DNA from: Streptomyces marokkonensis
Lineage (GTDB): Bacteria > Actinomycetota > Actinomycetes > Streptomycetales > Streptomycetaceae
Assembly: GCF_008312835.1 (NCBI RefSeq)
Contig: NZ_VSKS01000013.1
Coordinates: 124,001 to 188,000 of the forward strand
Direction: 5' to 3'
Length of the DNA: 64,000 nt
Shown here: positions 8,994 to 17,361 of the stretch, piece after piece
How positions within the stretch are numbered: position 1 is the stretch's first letter
Layout: each line of letters starts with the position of its first letter
Notes under the pieces: generated by a model
Database searches by the model: none
Seen by the model: the letters and a program-made list of their open reading frames with translations, nothing else
Told to the model about the DNA's origin: nothing
Program-made: the position numbers and the translations under genes

Positions 8994-9116
8994 GGGGAGG
9001 AGCCTAGTTGGGGGCGGCCGTAACGAAGGGCCCGCCCCCGGCCGGTCCCCCCGCCGCTCACCACGCCCCGCGCCCGCGGGCGTTACGCGCCCCGGGCCGC
9101 GGGTACCCGGTGCGTC

Positions 9117-9542
9117 ATGCAGCGCTTGGAGCACTTGGAGCATCTGGACAAGCACCTGGCCGACGAACTGGCACAGGTGGCCCGCGAAACCGTACGTGAC
9201 GAACTGCGCGAACAGGCGCGGGGGCAGCGCCGCAAGGCCGCCCTGTACGCCGCGTCCGGCACCGCCGCCCTCTACGCGGGCGCGGCGGTCTCGCTGGCCG
9301 TGGGCCTCGCGCTCGCCCTGGTCCTGCCGGACTGGGCCGCCGCGCTGATCACGGCCGCGATCCTGGCCGCGCTGTCCTACGCCCTGCGCGGCGCGGCCCG
9401 GCCCTCGGCCCCCCGGCAGGCCACCGCACCCGGAGGCCGGGGCGCCCCGATCCCGCCGGTGCCGTCCACCCCGCCCACCGCGGGCGTCGTCCCGCCGCCG
9501 CGGCCGGACGGCTCCGGCCCGGACACCCACCACCGGCCGTGA
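9117..9542 (+). CDS. Phage-holin-family-like membrane protein
   Basis: A 141-residue protein with an N-terminal amphipathic, coiled-coil-like segment (LEHLEHLDKHLADELAQVARETV), two adjacent transmembrane helices (about 45-65 and 70-90) and a proline-rich tail. This is the layout of the actinobacterial phage_holin_3_6/ putative holin superfamily; despite the name there is no phage context. GGGTACC lies at 9101-9107, 10 bases before the ATG, and resembles the -10 box of SigB-type promoters, but its -35 spacing is imperfect. Function unknown. Confidence 0.6.
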   Translation: MQRLEHLEHLDKHLADELAQVARETVRDELREQARGQRRKAALYAASGTAALYAGAAVSLAVGLALALVLPDWAAALITAAILAALSYALRGAARPSAPRQATAPGGRGAPIPPVPSTPPTAGVVPPPRPDGSGPDTHHRP

Positions 9543-9584
9543 CCCCTGCGGCGACCCGGACCCGCTGACGGTCCGCACGGCCGG

Positions 9585-10676
9585 TCAGCCCACCCTGTAC
9601 TCCGCGACGTCCTCCGTCCGCAGGGTCAGACCGTGGCCGGGGCCCCCGACCGGGCCGACCGTGCCGCCCGTGGGGTCCAGGGCGCCGTCGAAGAACATGT
9701 CCTCGACCCGGACGTGGTCGTGGAACCACTCGACGTGCCGCAGGTTCGGGACCGTGGCCGCCACCGCCGCGTGGGCGTGCGGGGCGTGGTGCGCGGAGAC
9801 CTCCAGGCCGTGCGCCTCCGCCAGCGCCGCCGCGTGCAGGAAACCGGTGATGCCGCCGCAGCGCGTCGCGTCCACCTGGAGGCAGTCCACCGCCCCGGCC
9901 GTGATCACGCGGGCGAAGTACGGCGGGTCGGAGCCGTGCCCCCCGGCGGCCACGTCACTCACCACGGCGTCGCGGACCAGCCGCAGCCCGGTCAGGTCGT
10001 CCGAGGACACCGGCTCCCCGAACCAGCCCACCCCGTACTCGGCGAGCGTGTGCCCGACCCGCACCGCCTGCTTGCGGGTGTACGCGCCGCCCGCGTCCAC
10101 GTAGAGCTCGGCGTGCTCCCCGACGACATGCCGGGCGGCCCGCACCCGGTGCAGGTCACGGGTGACCTCCCGCCCCCAGCCCTCACCGATCCTGATCTTC
10201 ACGCGCGGTATGTGCTGCCCGTGCACCCACCCGTTGAGCTGCGCCGCCGTGTGCGTGTCGTGGTAGGTCGTGAAGCCCCCGCTGCCGTACACCGGCACCC
10301 GCTCCCGGCGTGCCCCAAGCAGCCGCACCAGAGGCAGTTCCAGCAGCCGCGCCTTGAGGTCCCACAGCGCGATGTCCAGCGCCGAGATCGCACAGGCCGC
10401 GATGCCCGGCCGGCCGATGTCGCGGACCGAGCGGCACATCGCCTCGTGCACGGCCGGGATGTCCAGGGCGCTCATGCCCTCCACGAGCGGCGCGAGATGC
10501 CCGGTCAGGAAGTCGCCGACCGCCGCGGGACCGTACGTCCATCCGGTGCCGGTCGCGTCACCGGCCGACACCTCGGCGATCACGGACGTCGTGGACTCCC
10601 AGGCCAGCGTCCCGTCCGCCTCGGGGGCGTCGGTCGGCACGGTGTAGACGGAGGCAACGGGTCGGTGCAGTCTCAT
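9585..10676 (-). CDS. Enolase-superfamily (mandelate racemase/muconate lactonising) protein with one metal ligand replaced
   Basis: A 363-residue protein with the capping domain and (beta/alpha)7-beta barrel of mandelate racemase relatives: KIR near 160, metal ligands Asp194 (YVDAGG) and Glu221 (WFGEP), the QVDATRCGG strand near 267 and a SAHHAPHAH loop near 294. The third metal ligand normally appears as AAGE-H-G; here it reads AAGGHG, with Gly246 in place of Glu (codon GGG at 9939-9941). The protein may therefore be inactive or bind metal differently. GGGAGGA lies 10 bases before the start. It follows an LLM oxidoreductase gene by 22 bp, so they form an operon, perhaps for sugar-acid breakdown. 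Confidence 0.82.
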   Translation of the reverse strand: MRLHRPVASVYTVPTDAPEADGTLAWESTTSVIAEVSAGDATGTGWTYGPAAVGDFLTGHLAPLVEGMSALDIPAVHEAMCRSVRDIGRPGIAACAISALDIALWDLKARLLELPLVRLLGARRERVPVYGSGGFTTYHDTHTAAQLNGWVHGQHIPRVKIRIGEGWGREVTRDLHRVRAARHVVGEHAELYVDAGGAYTRKQAVRVGHTLAEYGVGWFGEPVSSDDLTGLRLVRDAVVSDVAAGGHGSDPPYFARVITAGAVDCLQVDATRCGGITGFLHAAALAEAHGLEVSAHHAPHAHAAVAATVPNLRHVEWFHDHVRVEDMFFDGALDPTGGTVGPVGGPGHGLTLRTEDVAEYRVG

Positions 10677-10698
10677 CGTCGGTCCGTCCTCCCGGGAC

Positions 10699-11661
10699 TC
10701 AGCCGGCCTGCTGGAGCTGCGGCAGGACCTTGGTGCGGTAGAAGTCGAAGAAGCCGCGCAGATCGGGGCCGATCTGGTTGACGTAGATCCGGTCGAACCC
10801 CGCGTCGGCGAACTGCCGGAGCTCGGCGACATGCTCGTCCACGTCGTCGCCGCACACCCGGTTCTCGCGCACCATGTCCTCGGTGACCAGGGTCTGCGCC
10901 TGCTCGAAGTGCCTCGGCGAGGGCAGCACCTGCCCCAGCTCGCCGGGCAGTTGCTCGTTCGCCCAGAGCCGGTGCACGGTGCGCACGCAGTCGTCACGGT
11001 CGGTGCCGTAGCAGACCTTGGTGCCGCCGCTGACCGGTTTCCCGCCGCCCCCGCCCTTGCGGTACTGCTCCACCATCGAGTCGTCCGGCATCATCGTGAT
11101 GTAGCCGTCGCCGACCCGGGCCGCCAGCTTGGTCGCCGCCGGGCCGAAGCCGGAGATGTCGATGGGCACGGGCTGGTCCGGGAGGGTGTACAGGCGGGCG
11201 TTCTCCACCGTGTAGTGCGCGCCGTGGTGGTTGACCTCCTCGCCGGTGAACAGCCGGCGCATCACCTGGATCGCCTCCTCCAGCATCTCCAGCCGTACGT
11301 GCGCGGGTGGCCAGGCGTCCCCCAGGATGTGCTCGTTCAGTGCCTCGCCCGTGCCCACGCCGAGCCGGAACTCCCCCGGCGCCATGACCGCGCTCGTGGC
11401 CGCGGCCTGCGCCACCACCGCCGGGTGCGTCCGCACGGTGGGGCAGGTCACCGCCGTGCCCACCGGCAGGGACACCGCCTCGGACAGCGCGCCGATCACC
11501 GACCACACGAAGGGACTCTGCCCCTGTTCGTCGTTCCACGGGTGGTAGTGGTCCGAGATCCACAGGGCCTGGAACCCGGCCTGCTCGGCCATCCGCGCCT
11601 GCTCGATCAGCTCGGCGGGACCGTACTGCTCGCACGAGAGGAAGTAACCGTACTGGGGCAT
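10699..11661 (-). CDS. LLM-class F420-dependent oxidoreductase (glucose-6-phosphate-dehydrogenase-like)
   Basis: A 320-residue luciferase-like TIM barrel. It shows the FGD-type features YFLSCEQYGP at the start, ALWISDHYHPW near 33-43, PVGTAVTCPTVRTHPAVVAQA near 66 and GEFRLGVGTGEALNEH near 100, and ends with GFDRIYVNQIGPD. Relatives use coenzyme F420 to oxidise sugar phosphates or other alcohols. GGAGG sits 8 bases before the ATG and a SigB-type promoter lies about 45 bp upstream, so it is probably osmotic/oxidative-stress induced. Downstream is the enolase-superfamily gene. Confidence 0.87.
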   Translation of the reverse strand: MPQYGYFLSCEQYGPAELIEQARMAEQAGFQALWISDHYHPWNDEQGQSPFVWSVIGALSEAVSLPVGTAVTCPTVRTHPAVVAQAAATSAVMAPGEFRLGVGTGEALNEHILGDAWPPAHVRLEMLEEAIQVMRRLFTGEEVNHHGAHYTVENARLYTLPDQPVPIDISGFGPAATKLAARVGDGYITMMPDDSMVEQYRKGGGGGKPVSGGTKVCYGTDRDDCVRTVHRLWANEQLPGELGQVLPSPRHFEQAQTLVTEDMVRENRVCGDDVDEHVAELRQFADAGFDRIYVNQIGPDLRGFFDFYRTKVLPQLQQAG

Positions 11662-11704
11662 GGGGGGTGCCTCCGCGACATGGGCGGTTCGGGTCCCGGG
11701 CCGG

Positions 11705-11728
11705 GTACCCGGGGGGCCGGGCGGAAAC
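11705..11728 (-). promoter_or_regulatory. SigB-type promoter for the LLM oxidoreductase
   Basis: On the minus strand GTTT is followed after exactly 14 bases by GGGTAC, a perfect match to the Streptomyces SigB-family consensus GNNT-N14-16-GGGTAC/T. The -10 box is 44 bases before the LLM start. GGGTACCC is palindromic, but on the plus strand the matching -35 is poorer (GGTT with 13 bases). Confidence 0.6.
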
Positions 11729-11804
11729 CGGCCGGACGTTTGGCGGCCCCGGCCGGGGGGACGCGGAAGTCTCCCGACGTACGCGACAGCGCCGGAGGCG
11801 AACC

Positions 11805-13490
11805 GTGAGTCGACCCCGCATAGTGATCGTCGGTGCCGGCTTCGCCGGGTACCGCACGGCCCAGACCCTGTCCCGGCTGGCCCGTGGCCGCGCCGAGATC
11901 GTCCTGCTCAATCCGACCGACTACTTCCTGTACCTTCCGCTGCTGCCCCAGGTCGCGGCGGGCATCCTGGAGCCGCGCCGGGTCACCGTCTCCCTCTCCG
12001 GCACGCTGCCGCACGTGAAGCTCGTGCTGGGGGAGTCCGACCGCATCGACCTCGACGCACGGCAGGTGCACTACACCGGGCCCGAGGGCGAGAGCGGCAC
12101 CCTCTCCTACGACCGGCTGGTGCTCGCCGCCGGCAGCGTCAACAAGCTGTTGCCGATCCCCGGTGTCGCCGAGCACGCCCACGGCTTCCGCGGCCTGCCC
12201 GAAGCCCTCTACCTGCGCGACCACGTGACCCGGCAGGTGGAGCTCGCCGCCACCACCGACGACCCCAAGCGCTGCGCCTCCCGCTGCACCTTCGTCGTCG
12301 TCGGCGCCGGCTACACCGGCACCGAAGTCGCCGCGCACGGGCAGCTGTTCACCGACTCGCAGGTCAGCAGGCACCCCATGCGGACCGGGATGCGGCCGCG
12401 CTGGATCCTGCTGGACATCGCCGACCGGGTCCTGCCCGAGCTGGACGAACGGCTCTCCCGCACGGCCGACACGGTCCTGCGCGAGCGGGGCGTGGACGTA
12501 CGGATGGGCACCTCGGTGAAGGAGGCCACGCACGACGGGGTGCTCCTGACCGACGGGGAGTTCGTGGACACGCAGACCCTCGTGTGGTGCGTGGGCGTGC
12601 GCCCCGACCCGCTCGCCGAGTCGCTCGGGCTGCCCATGGAGCGCGGCAGGCTGCTCGTAGACCCGCACCTGCAGGTGCCGGGCCGGCCGGAGGTGTTCGC
12701 CTGCGGTGACGCGGCGGCGGTGCCCGATCTGGAGAAGCCGGGGTCGTACACCCCGATGACCGCGCAGCACGCCTGGCGACAGGGCAAGGTGTGCGGGCAC
12801 AACATCGCCGCGTCGTTCGGCGACGGTGAGCGGCGCGCCTACCGCCACAAGGACATGGGGTTCGTGGTGGACCTGGGCGGCGTCAAGGCCGCGGCCAACC
12901 CGCTCGGCGTGAACCTGTCCGGGATCGCGGCGGGAGCGGTCACCCGCGGCTACCACCTCGCCGCGATGCCGGGCAACCGCGTGCGGGTGGCCGCCGACTG
13001 GCTGCTCGACGCCGTACTGCCGCGTCAGGCGGTCCAGTTGGGGCTCGTACGGTCCTGGTCGGTGCCGCTGGACACGGCGTCCCCGGAACTGGCCCGGGTC
13101 CCCGGCATGCCGGAGCGGACCCGGCCGTCGGCGCCCGGCGGGCCGGACGCGGGTGCGGAACCCGGGAAGGGCGGTCCGGGCAGCGAGCCTGCGAGGAACC
13201 AGCCCGGCGGTGAACCGGCGAAGAATCAGCCTGGCGGTGAGCCTGCGAGGAACCAGCCTGGCGGTGAGCCTGCGAAGAATCAGCCTGGCGGTGAGCCTGC
13301 GAAGAATCAGCCTGGCGGTGAGCCGGCGAGGAACCAGCCCGGTGGGGAGCCGGCGAGGAACCAGCCCGGTGGGGAGCCCGCGAAGAACCAGCCCGCCGTG
13401 ACGCCGCCGCCCGACCAGCCGCCGCCCGGTCCCGATGTCGCTCCCGGACCCGTCAGGCGCACCGACCGACCCACCGAAGGAGACTCATGA
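11805..13490 (+). CDS. Type II NADH dehydrogenase-like NAD(P)/FAD oxidoreductase with repeat tail
   Basis: A 561-residue single-subunit respiratory-type dehydrogenase. It has a FAD-binding VGAGFAG at residues 8-14, an NADH-binding VVVGAGYTG near 165, the FACGDAAAVPDLE motif near 300 and a C-terminal membrane-interaction region near 380-430. Known relatives pass electrons from NADH to menaquinone without pumping protons. The last 110 residues are unusual: eight tandem copies of E-P-A-K/R-N-Q-P-G-G followed by a proline-rich end. The GTG at 11805 has GGAGG 6 bases upstream. A GTTT at 11738-11741 with GGGGAC 15 bases on could be a weak SigB-type promoter. It overlaps the transketolase gene as ATGA. 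Confidence 0.86.
   Translation: MSRPRIVIVGAGFAGYRTAQTLSRLARGRAEIVLLNPTDYFLYLPLLPQVAAGILEPRRVTVSLSGTLPHVKLVLGESDRIDLDARQVHYTGPEGESGTLSYDRLVLAAGSVNKLLPIPGVAEHAHGFRGLPEALYLRDHVTRQVELAATTDDPKRCASRCTFVVVGAGYTGTEVAAHGQLFTDSQVSRHPMRTGMRPRWILLDIADRVLPELDERLSRTADTVLRERGVDVRMGTSVKEATHDGVLLTDGEFVDTQTLVWCVGVRPDPLAESLGLPMERGRLLVDPHLQVPGRPEVFACGDAAAVPDLEKPGSYTPMTAQHAWRQGKVCGHNIAASFGDGERRAYRHKDMGFVVDLGGVKAAANPLGVNLSGIAAGAVTRGYHLAAMPGNRVRVAADWLLDAVLPRQAVQLGLVRSWSVPLDTASPELARVPGMPERTRPSAPGGPDAGAEPGKGGPGSEPARNQPGGEPAKNQPGGEPARNQPGGEPAKNQPGGEPAKNQPGGEPARNQPGGEPARNQPGGEPAKNQPAVTPPPDQPPPGPDVAPGPVRRTDRPTEGDS
13185..13400 (+). repeat. Eight tandem 27-bp repeats encoding EPA(K/R)NQPGG
   Basis: Eight in-frame 27-base units lie end to end inside the 3' part of the NADH dehydrogenase gene. 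Each encodes Glu-Pro-Ala-Lys/Arg-Asn-Gln-Pro-Gly-Gly, the last ending Ala-Val. Adjacent units are almost identical in DNA, and the AAG/AGG and AAC/AAT choices alternate in blocks, so the array grew recently by unequal crossing-over or slippage and may vary between strains. Confidence 0.95.
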
Positions 13491-15334
13491 ACACCGGCGA
13501 ACTCGTCGAGCTCGGGCAGCAGTTGCGCGTGGACAGTGTCCGGGCCGCGGCCGCGGCGGGCTCCGGGCACCCCACGTCGTCGATGTCCGCGGCGGATCTG
13601 ATGGCCGTCCTGTTCGCCCGCCACTTCGCCTACGACTTCCAGCGCCCCGAGCATCCGGCCAACGACCGCTTCGTCCTCTCCAAGGGCCACGCCTCCCCTC
13701 TGATGTACGCCACCCTCAAGGCGGCCGGCGCGATCGACGACGAGGAACTGCTCACCTTCCGCGACGACGGCAGCCGCCTGGAGGGGCACCCGACCCCGCG
13801 ACAGCTGCCCTGGGTCGAGACGGCCACCGGCTCGCTCGGCCAGGGTCTGCCCGTCGGCGTCGGCATCGCGCTGGCCGGGAGGCGGCTGGACCACGCCGAC
13901 TACCGCGTGTGGGTGCTGTGCGGCGACAGCGAGCTGGCCGAGGGCTCGGTGTGGGAGGCGGCCGAGCAGGCCGCGTACGAGCACCTGGACAACCTCACGG
14001 CGATCGTGGACGTCAACCGGCTCGGCCAGCGCGGCCCCACCCGGCACGGCCACGACCTCGACGCCTACGCCCGCCGCTTCCAGGCCTTCGGCTGGCACAC
14101 CGTCGAGGTGGACGGCCACGACGTGGACGCCGTCGACCGCGCCTACGGAGAGGCGCTCTCCACCCGGGGCCAGCCCACCGCGATCCTCGCCCGCACCCTG
14201 AAGGGCAAGGGCGTCGAGTCGGCCGAGGACCGCGAGGGCCTGCACGGCAAGCCGCTGCCGGAGGCCGAGGACGCCGTCGCCGAACTCGGCGGCCCGCGCG
14301 ACCTGCGCATCCCGGCGCGCCCGCCGTCCTCCGACGGAGCACCGCCGGCCCGGCACACCGGGGAACCCGTCCTGCCCCGCTGGGACAAGGGTGACGAGGT
14401 GGCCACCCGCAACGCCTTCGGCGAGGCGCTGGCCGCGCTCGGCACCGCCCGCGGCGACGTCGTCGCACTCGACGGGGAGGTCGGCGACTCCACCCGCGCG
14501 GAGTTCTTCGCCAAGGAGCACCCCGGGCGGTACATCGAGTGCTACATCGCCGAGCAGCAGATGGTCGCGGCGGCGGTGGGCGTCGCGGCGCGCGGCTGGA
14601 CGCCGTACGCCTCCACCTTCGCGGCCTTCCTCACCCGCGCCCACGACTTCATCCGCATGGCGGCGGTCAGCGGCTCCGGCATCAATCTCGTCGGCTCGCA
14701 CGCGGGCGTCGCCATCGGCCAGGACGGTCCCAGCCAGATGGGCCTGGAGGACCTGGCGATGATGCGCGCGGTGCACGGCTCGACCGTGCTGTACCCGTGC
14801 GACGCCAACCAGACCGCACGGCTGGTCGCCGCGATGGCCGGCCTGGACGGCATCCGTTACCTGCGCACCTCACGCGGCGAGAGCCCGGTCGTCTACGGCC
14901 CGGATGAGGAGTTCCCGGTCGGCGGCAGCAAGGTGCTGCGCTCCTCGGGACGCGACCGGCTCACCCTCGTCGCCGCGGGCGTCACCGTGCCCGAGGCGCT
15001 GGCCGCCGCGGACGCCCTGGATCGCGAGGGCATCGCCGTACGGGTGATCGACCTGTACTCGGTGAAGCCGGTCGACCGGGAGACCCTGCGCACGGCCGCC
15101 GAGGAGACCGGCTGCCTGATCACCGTGGAGGACCACCACCCGGAGGGCGGCCTCGGGGACGCGGTCGCGGAGGCCTTCGGCGACGGTCGCCCCGTACCGC
15201 GCCTGGTGCGGCTGGCCGTGCGGAACATGCCGGGTTCGGCTTCCCCGCGGGAGCAGCTGCGCGCCTCCGGCATCGACGCGGAGTCGATCGCCGTGGCGGG
15301 CCGGCTGCTGGTGGGGGAGGCGGTCGTGTCGTGA
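13487..15334 (+). CDS. Transketolase, short (human-type)
   Basis: A 615-residue single-chain transketolase of the pentose phosphate pathway. It has GSGHPTSSMSAADL near 26, the thiamine-diphosphate segment GDSELAEGSVWEA near 145 followed by IVDVNRLGQ, and the catalytic Glu in YIECYIAEQQM near 350; the C-terminal domain is complete. Length and motifs match the shorter vertebrate-type enzyme better than the 660-700-residue bacterial type. The first cofactor motif reads GDS where GDG is usual. GAAGGAG precedes the ATG, which overlaps the dehydrogenase stop. Strict coupling suggests linked redox/pentose-phosphate functions. It is probably not the only transketolase of the cell. Confidence 0.9.
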   Translation: MNTGELVELGQQLRVDSVRAAAAAGSGHPTSSMSAADLMAVLFARHFAYDFQRPEHPANDRFVLSKGHASPLMYATLKAAGAIDDEELLTFRDDGSRLEGHPTPRQLPWVETATGSLGQGLPVGVGIALAGRRLDHADYRVWVLCGDSELAEGSVWEAAEQAAYEHLDNLTAIVDVNRLGQRGPTRHGHDLDAYARRFQAFGWHTVEVDGHDVDAVDRAYGEALSTRGQPTAILARTLKGKGVESAEDREGLHGKPLPEAEDAVAELGGPRDLRIPARPPSSDGAPPARHTGEPVLPRWDKGDEVATRNAFGEALAALGTARGDVVALDGEVGDSTRAEFFAKEHPGRYIECYIAEQQMVAAAVGVAARGWTPYASTFAAFLTRAHDFIRMAAVSGSGINLVGSHAGVAIGQDGPSQMGLEDLAMMRAVHGSTVLYPCDANQTARLVAAMAGLDGIRYLRTSRGESPVVYGPDEEFPVGGSKVLRSSGRDRLTLVAAGVTVPEALAAADALDREGIAVRVIDLYSVKPVDRETLRTAAEETGCLITVEDHHPEGGLGDAVAEAFGDGRPVPRLVRLAVRNMPGSASPREQLRASGIDAESIAVAGRLLVGEAVVS

Positions 15335-15678
15335 GCGACGACGGGCCGCGCACCGTACGGGCAGGCCGCCGCTCGGTGGAGATCCACCGGCCGGAACGCC
15401 TACGCGCGGACCGCGGTCGCCCCCGCACCGTCCGCGCCCTGCCCGGCGCGCCCGTCGCCGTACCCGTCTCCTGGGACCAGCTGGACGATCCGGACCTGCA
15501 CGCCCGCCGCCGGACGGTCGCCGACGCGGTCGAGCAGGCCCGCTCCGGCCCGTGTGCCGGTCTGGTGCGCCGGGGCGCGCCCCGGGCCCGGCGCGCCGCC
15601 GGCTGGCGGGGCTGCGGGGCTGAGCGGAGCGGCCCTCCACGCCGATCGGGCAGCGGGCAGGCCGCGGCAATCGGGTGA
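15331..15678 (+). pseudogene. LigD polymerase-domain remnant (internally deleted)
   Basis: A 115-codon frame that starts as GTGA overlapping the transketolase stop. Residues 7-24 (TVRAGRRSVEIHRPER) look like the opening of the LigD-type primase/polymerase domain, and residues 34-75 (RALPGAPVAVPVSWDQLDDPDLHARR) look like its far C-terminal end; the roughly 200 catalytic residues between, with the DxD metal site, are absent. The rest is arginine-rich and unlike the family. I read it as an in-frame deletion relic of an NHEJ-type polymerase gene. It could still be translated. The family assignment is from remembered motifs. Confidence 0.55.
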
Positions 15679-15731
15679 GCCCGCGGAGGTTTGGCGAACA
15701 GACTTGCGGCCACACGGAGGGGGAGGTGGCC

Positions 15732-16103
15732 ATGACGAACACGAAGAACACCGAAGAGTCACAGGGTTCACAGGAAGCCCGAAACTCACAGACATCTCGC
15801 AAGCAGACCGGAGACAACAGAACCACCAAGCGGCCGAGCCCGATGGAGGTGCTGCGCCAGGCGCGCGGACAGCTCGCGGAGCTCACCGGTATGGAAGCCG
15901 AGTCCGTGTCGTCCTTCGAGCAGACGGAGGAGGGCTGGGCGCTGGAGGTCGAGGTCCTCGAACTCGAGCGCGTGCCCGACACGATGAGCCTGATGGCGAG
16001 CTACCAGGTGGAGCTGGACCCGGACGGGCAGCTCACCGGTTACCGGCGGGTCCGCCGCTACGAACGGGGACGTTCCGACGCCCGCGGGTCCGGCGGCCGC
16101 TAG
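15732..16103 (+). CDS. gvpO: Gas vesicle protein GvpO
   Basis: A 123-residue GvpO. The N-terminal 35 residues are Ser/Thr/Gln-rich and disordered; the conserved domain begins at RPSPMEVLRQARGQLAELTG and continues with GWALEVEVLELERVPDTMSLMASYQVELDPDGQLTGYRRVRRY, the GvpO signature. A strong GGAGGTGG site precedes the ATG. It heads the ten-gene gvp cluster; 49 bp separate it from gvpA. In haloarchaea GvpO is needed for vesicle formation, possibly as a regulator or accessory. GTTTGG at about 15688 resembles other local -35 boxes, but no clear -10 follows. Confidence 0.9.
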   Translation: MTNTKNTEESQGSQEARNSQTSRKQTGDNRTTKRPSPMEVLRQARGQLAELTGMEAESVSSFEQTEEGWALEVEVLELERVPDTMSLMASYQVELDPDGQLTGYRRVRRYERGRSDARGSGGR

Positions 16104-16152
16104 GCCGCCCGGTCGGACTCACATCACACACAGACAAGGAGGGACAGCCGGC

Positions 16153-16587
16153 ATGACAGTCGTACCGGCACAGCAGACCGGCGGTGGGGGCGGCAGCAGC
16201 GGCCTCTACGACGTGCTCGAGCTCGTTCTGGACAGGGGGCTCGTCATCGACGCATTCGTGCGCGTGTCCCTGGTCGGCATCGAGATTCTCAAGATCGATG
16301 TGCGTGTCGTCGTCGCCAGCGTCGACACCTATCTCCGTTTCGCCGAGGCGTGCAACCGCCTCGACCTCGAGGCCGGGCCCCGCAAGAGCCCGGGCCTGCC
16401 CGAGATCGTCGGCGAGGTCACCGAGTCCGGTGCCCGGGGCAAGTCCAAGGGCGCCCTGTCCGGTGCCGCCGAGACCATCTCCGGCGCGTTCAAGCAGGCA
16501 CGCGAGGGTGATTCCGAGCGCGAGACCGAGTCCCGTCCGCGGGCCCGCAAGAGCACCGCCGCCCGGCGGAAGGAGGAGCAGGAGTGA
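16153..16587 (+). CDS. gvpA: Gas vesicle structural protein GvpA, extended
   Basis: A 144-residue GvpA/J-family protein. The conserved shell-forming domain covers about residues 18-75 (LYDVLELVLDRGLVIDAFVRVSLVGIEIL, then IDVRVVVASVDTYLRFAEA). Classical GvpA is about 70 residues; here a second half follows that is polar, Arg/Glu-rich and disordered, an extension typical of actinobacterial copies. An AAGGAGG site lies upstream. It overlaps gvpF by four bases. Whether it packs into a gas-holding shell is unclear, since streptomycetes are not known to float. Confidence 0.9.
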   Translation: MTVVPAQQTGGGGGSSGLYDVLELVLDRGLVIDAFVRVSLVGIEILKIDVRVVVASVDTYLRFAEACNRLDLEAGPRKSPGLPEIVGEVTESGARGKSKGALSGAAETISGAFKQAREGDSERETESRPRARKSTAARRKEEQE

Positions 16588-17357
16588 GCACCTACGTCTA
16601 CGGCATCACGGCGGCTTCGCACCCGTCACTGCCCGAGGGCATGGGCGGTGTCGGCGATCCGTCACGTCCGGTGCGCATCCTGCGCGCGGGGGACCTGGCC
16701 GCCGTCGTCAGCGACGCGCCGGAGGGGCTGCGTCCCAAGCGCAGGGAACTGCTCGCCCACCAGAACGTGCTCAGCGAGATCGGCGCGGCCGGCTGCGTGC
16801 TGCCCATGCGGTTCGGCAGTGTCGCCCCGGACGACGACTCCGTCACCGCTGTCCTCGCCGAGCGGGCCGAGCACTACCTGGAGCGGCTGCGCGCGCTGGA
16901 CGACCGGGTCGAGTACAACGTCAAGGCCAATCACGTCGAGGAAGCCGTCCTGCACCACGTCATGGCCGGCAACCCGGAGATCCGGGCCCTTGCGGAGGCC
17001 AACAGGCAGTCCGGCGGCGGTAGTTACGACGACAAGATCCGGCTCGGCGAGATGGTCGCCGCGGCGGTCAAGGCCAAGGAGTCCGAGGACGGCCCCGCCC
17101 TGGAGCGCGCGCTGGAAGGTGCCGCCGACGCCGTGAGCGTGGGCCCCGAGTCCACGGGCTGGCTCGCCAACGTCTCCTATCTGGTGAAGCGGGAGACGGC
17201 GGAGGAATTCCTGGCAGCGGTGGAGCAGGTCCGCTCGGACATGCCCCACCTCGAGGTCCGCCTGAACGGGCCGCTGCCTCCGTACAGCTTCGTCGAACCG
17301 GGGCCGGCCGAGCCGGCGGGCACCGCGGCAGGTGGAGCGGACACCGGAGCGGGGTGA
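16584..17357 (+). CDS. gvpF: Gas vesicle protein GvpF (GvpL/F family)
   Basis: A 257-residue GvpL/GvpF protein. It begins with the family signature TYVYGITAAS, continues with LAAVVSDAPEGLRPKRRELLAHQNVL, the VLPMRFGSV core and VEYNVKANHVEEAVLHHV, and ends in VRLNGPLPPYSFVEP. GvpF binds GvpA and is a minor shell or assembly component in other systems. The GTG start overlaps the gvpA stop (GTGA) with GGAGGAGCAGGA upstream. A second family member, gvpL, lies at the far end of the cluster. The last 20 residues are a disordered Gly/Ala tail. Confidence 0.92.
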   Translation: MSTYVYGITAASHPSLPEGMGGVGDPSRPVRILRAGDLAAVVSDAPEGLRPKRRELLAHQNVLSEIGAAGCVLPMRFGSVAPDDDSVTAVLAERAEHYLERLRALDDRVEYNVKANHVEEAVLHHVMAGNPEIRALAEANRQSGGGSYDDKIRLGEMVAAAVKAKESEDGPALERALEGAADAVSVGPESTGWLANVSYLVKRETAEEFLAAVEQVRSDMPHLEVRLNGPLPPYSFVEPGPAEPAGTAAGGADTGAG

Positions 17358-17361
17358 CGTC

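Noticed and set aside
9101-9106. GGGTAC as a SigB-type -10 for the holin-like gene
   Set aside because: The nearest GNNT has a 17-base spacing, outside the 14-16 range, so I did not list it as a promoter.
9117-9542. Prophage holin
   Set aside because: No endolysin, tail or integrase genes nearby; chromosomal holin-like proteins of this layout are common in streptomycetes.
13185-13400. Possible CRISPR-like array
   Set aside because: Units are contiguous with no spacers and are in frame with an enzyme gene, so it is a coding tandem repeat.
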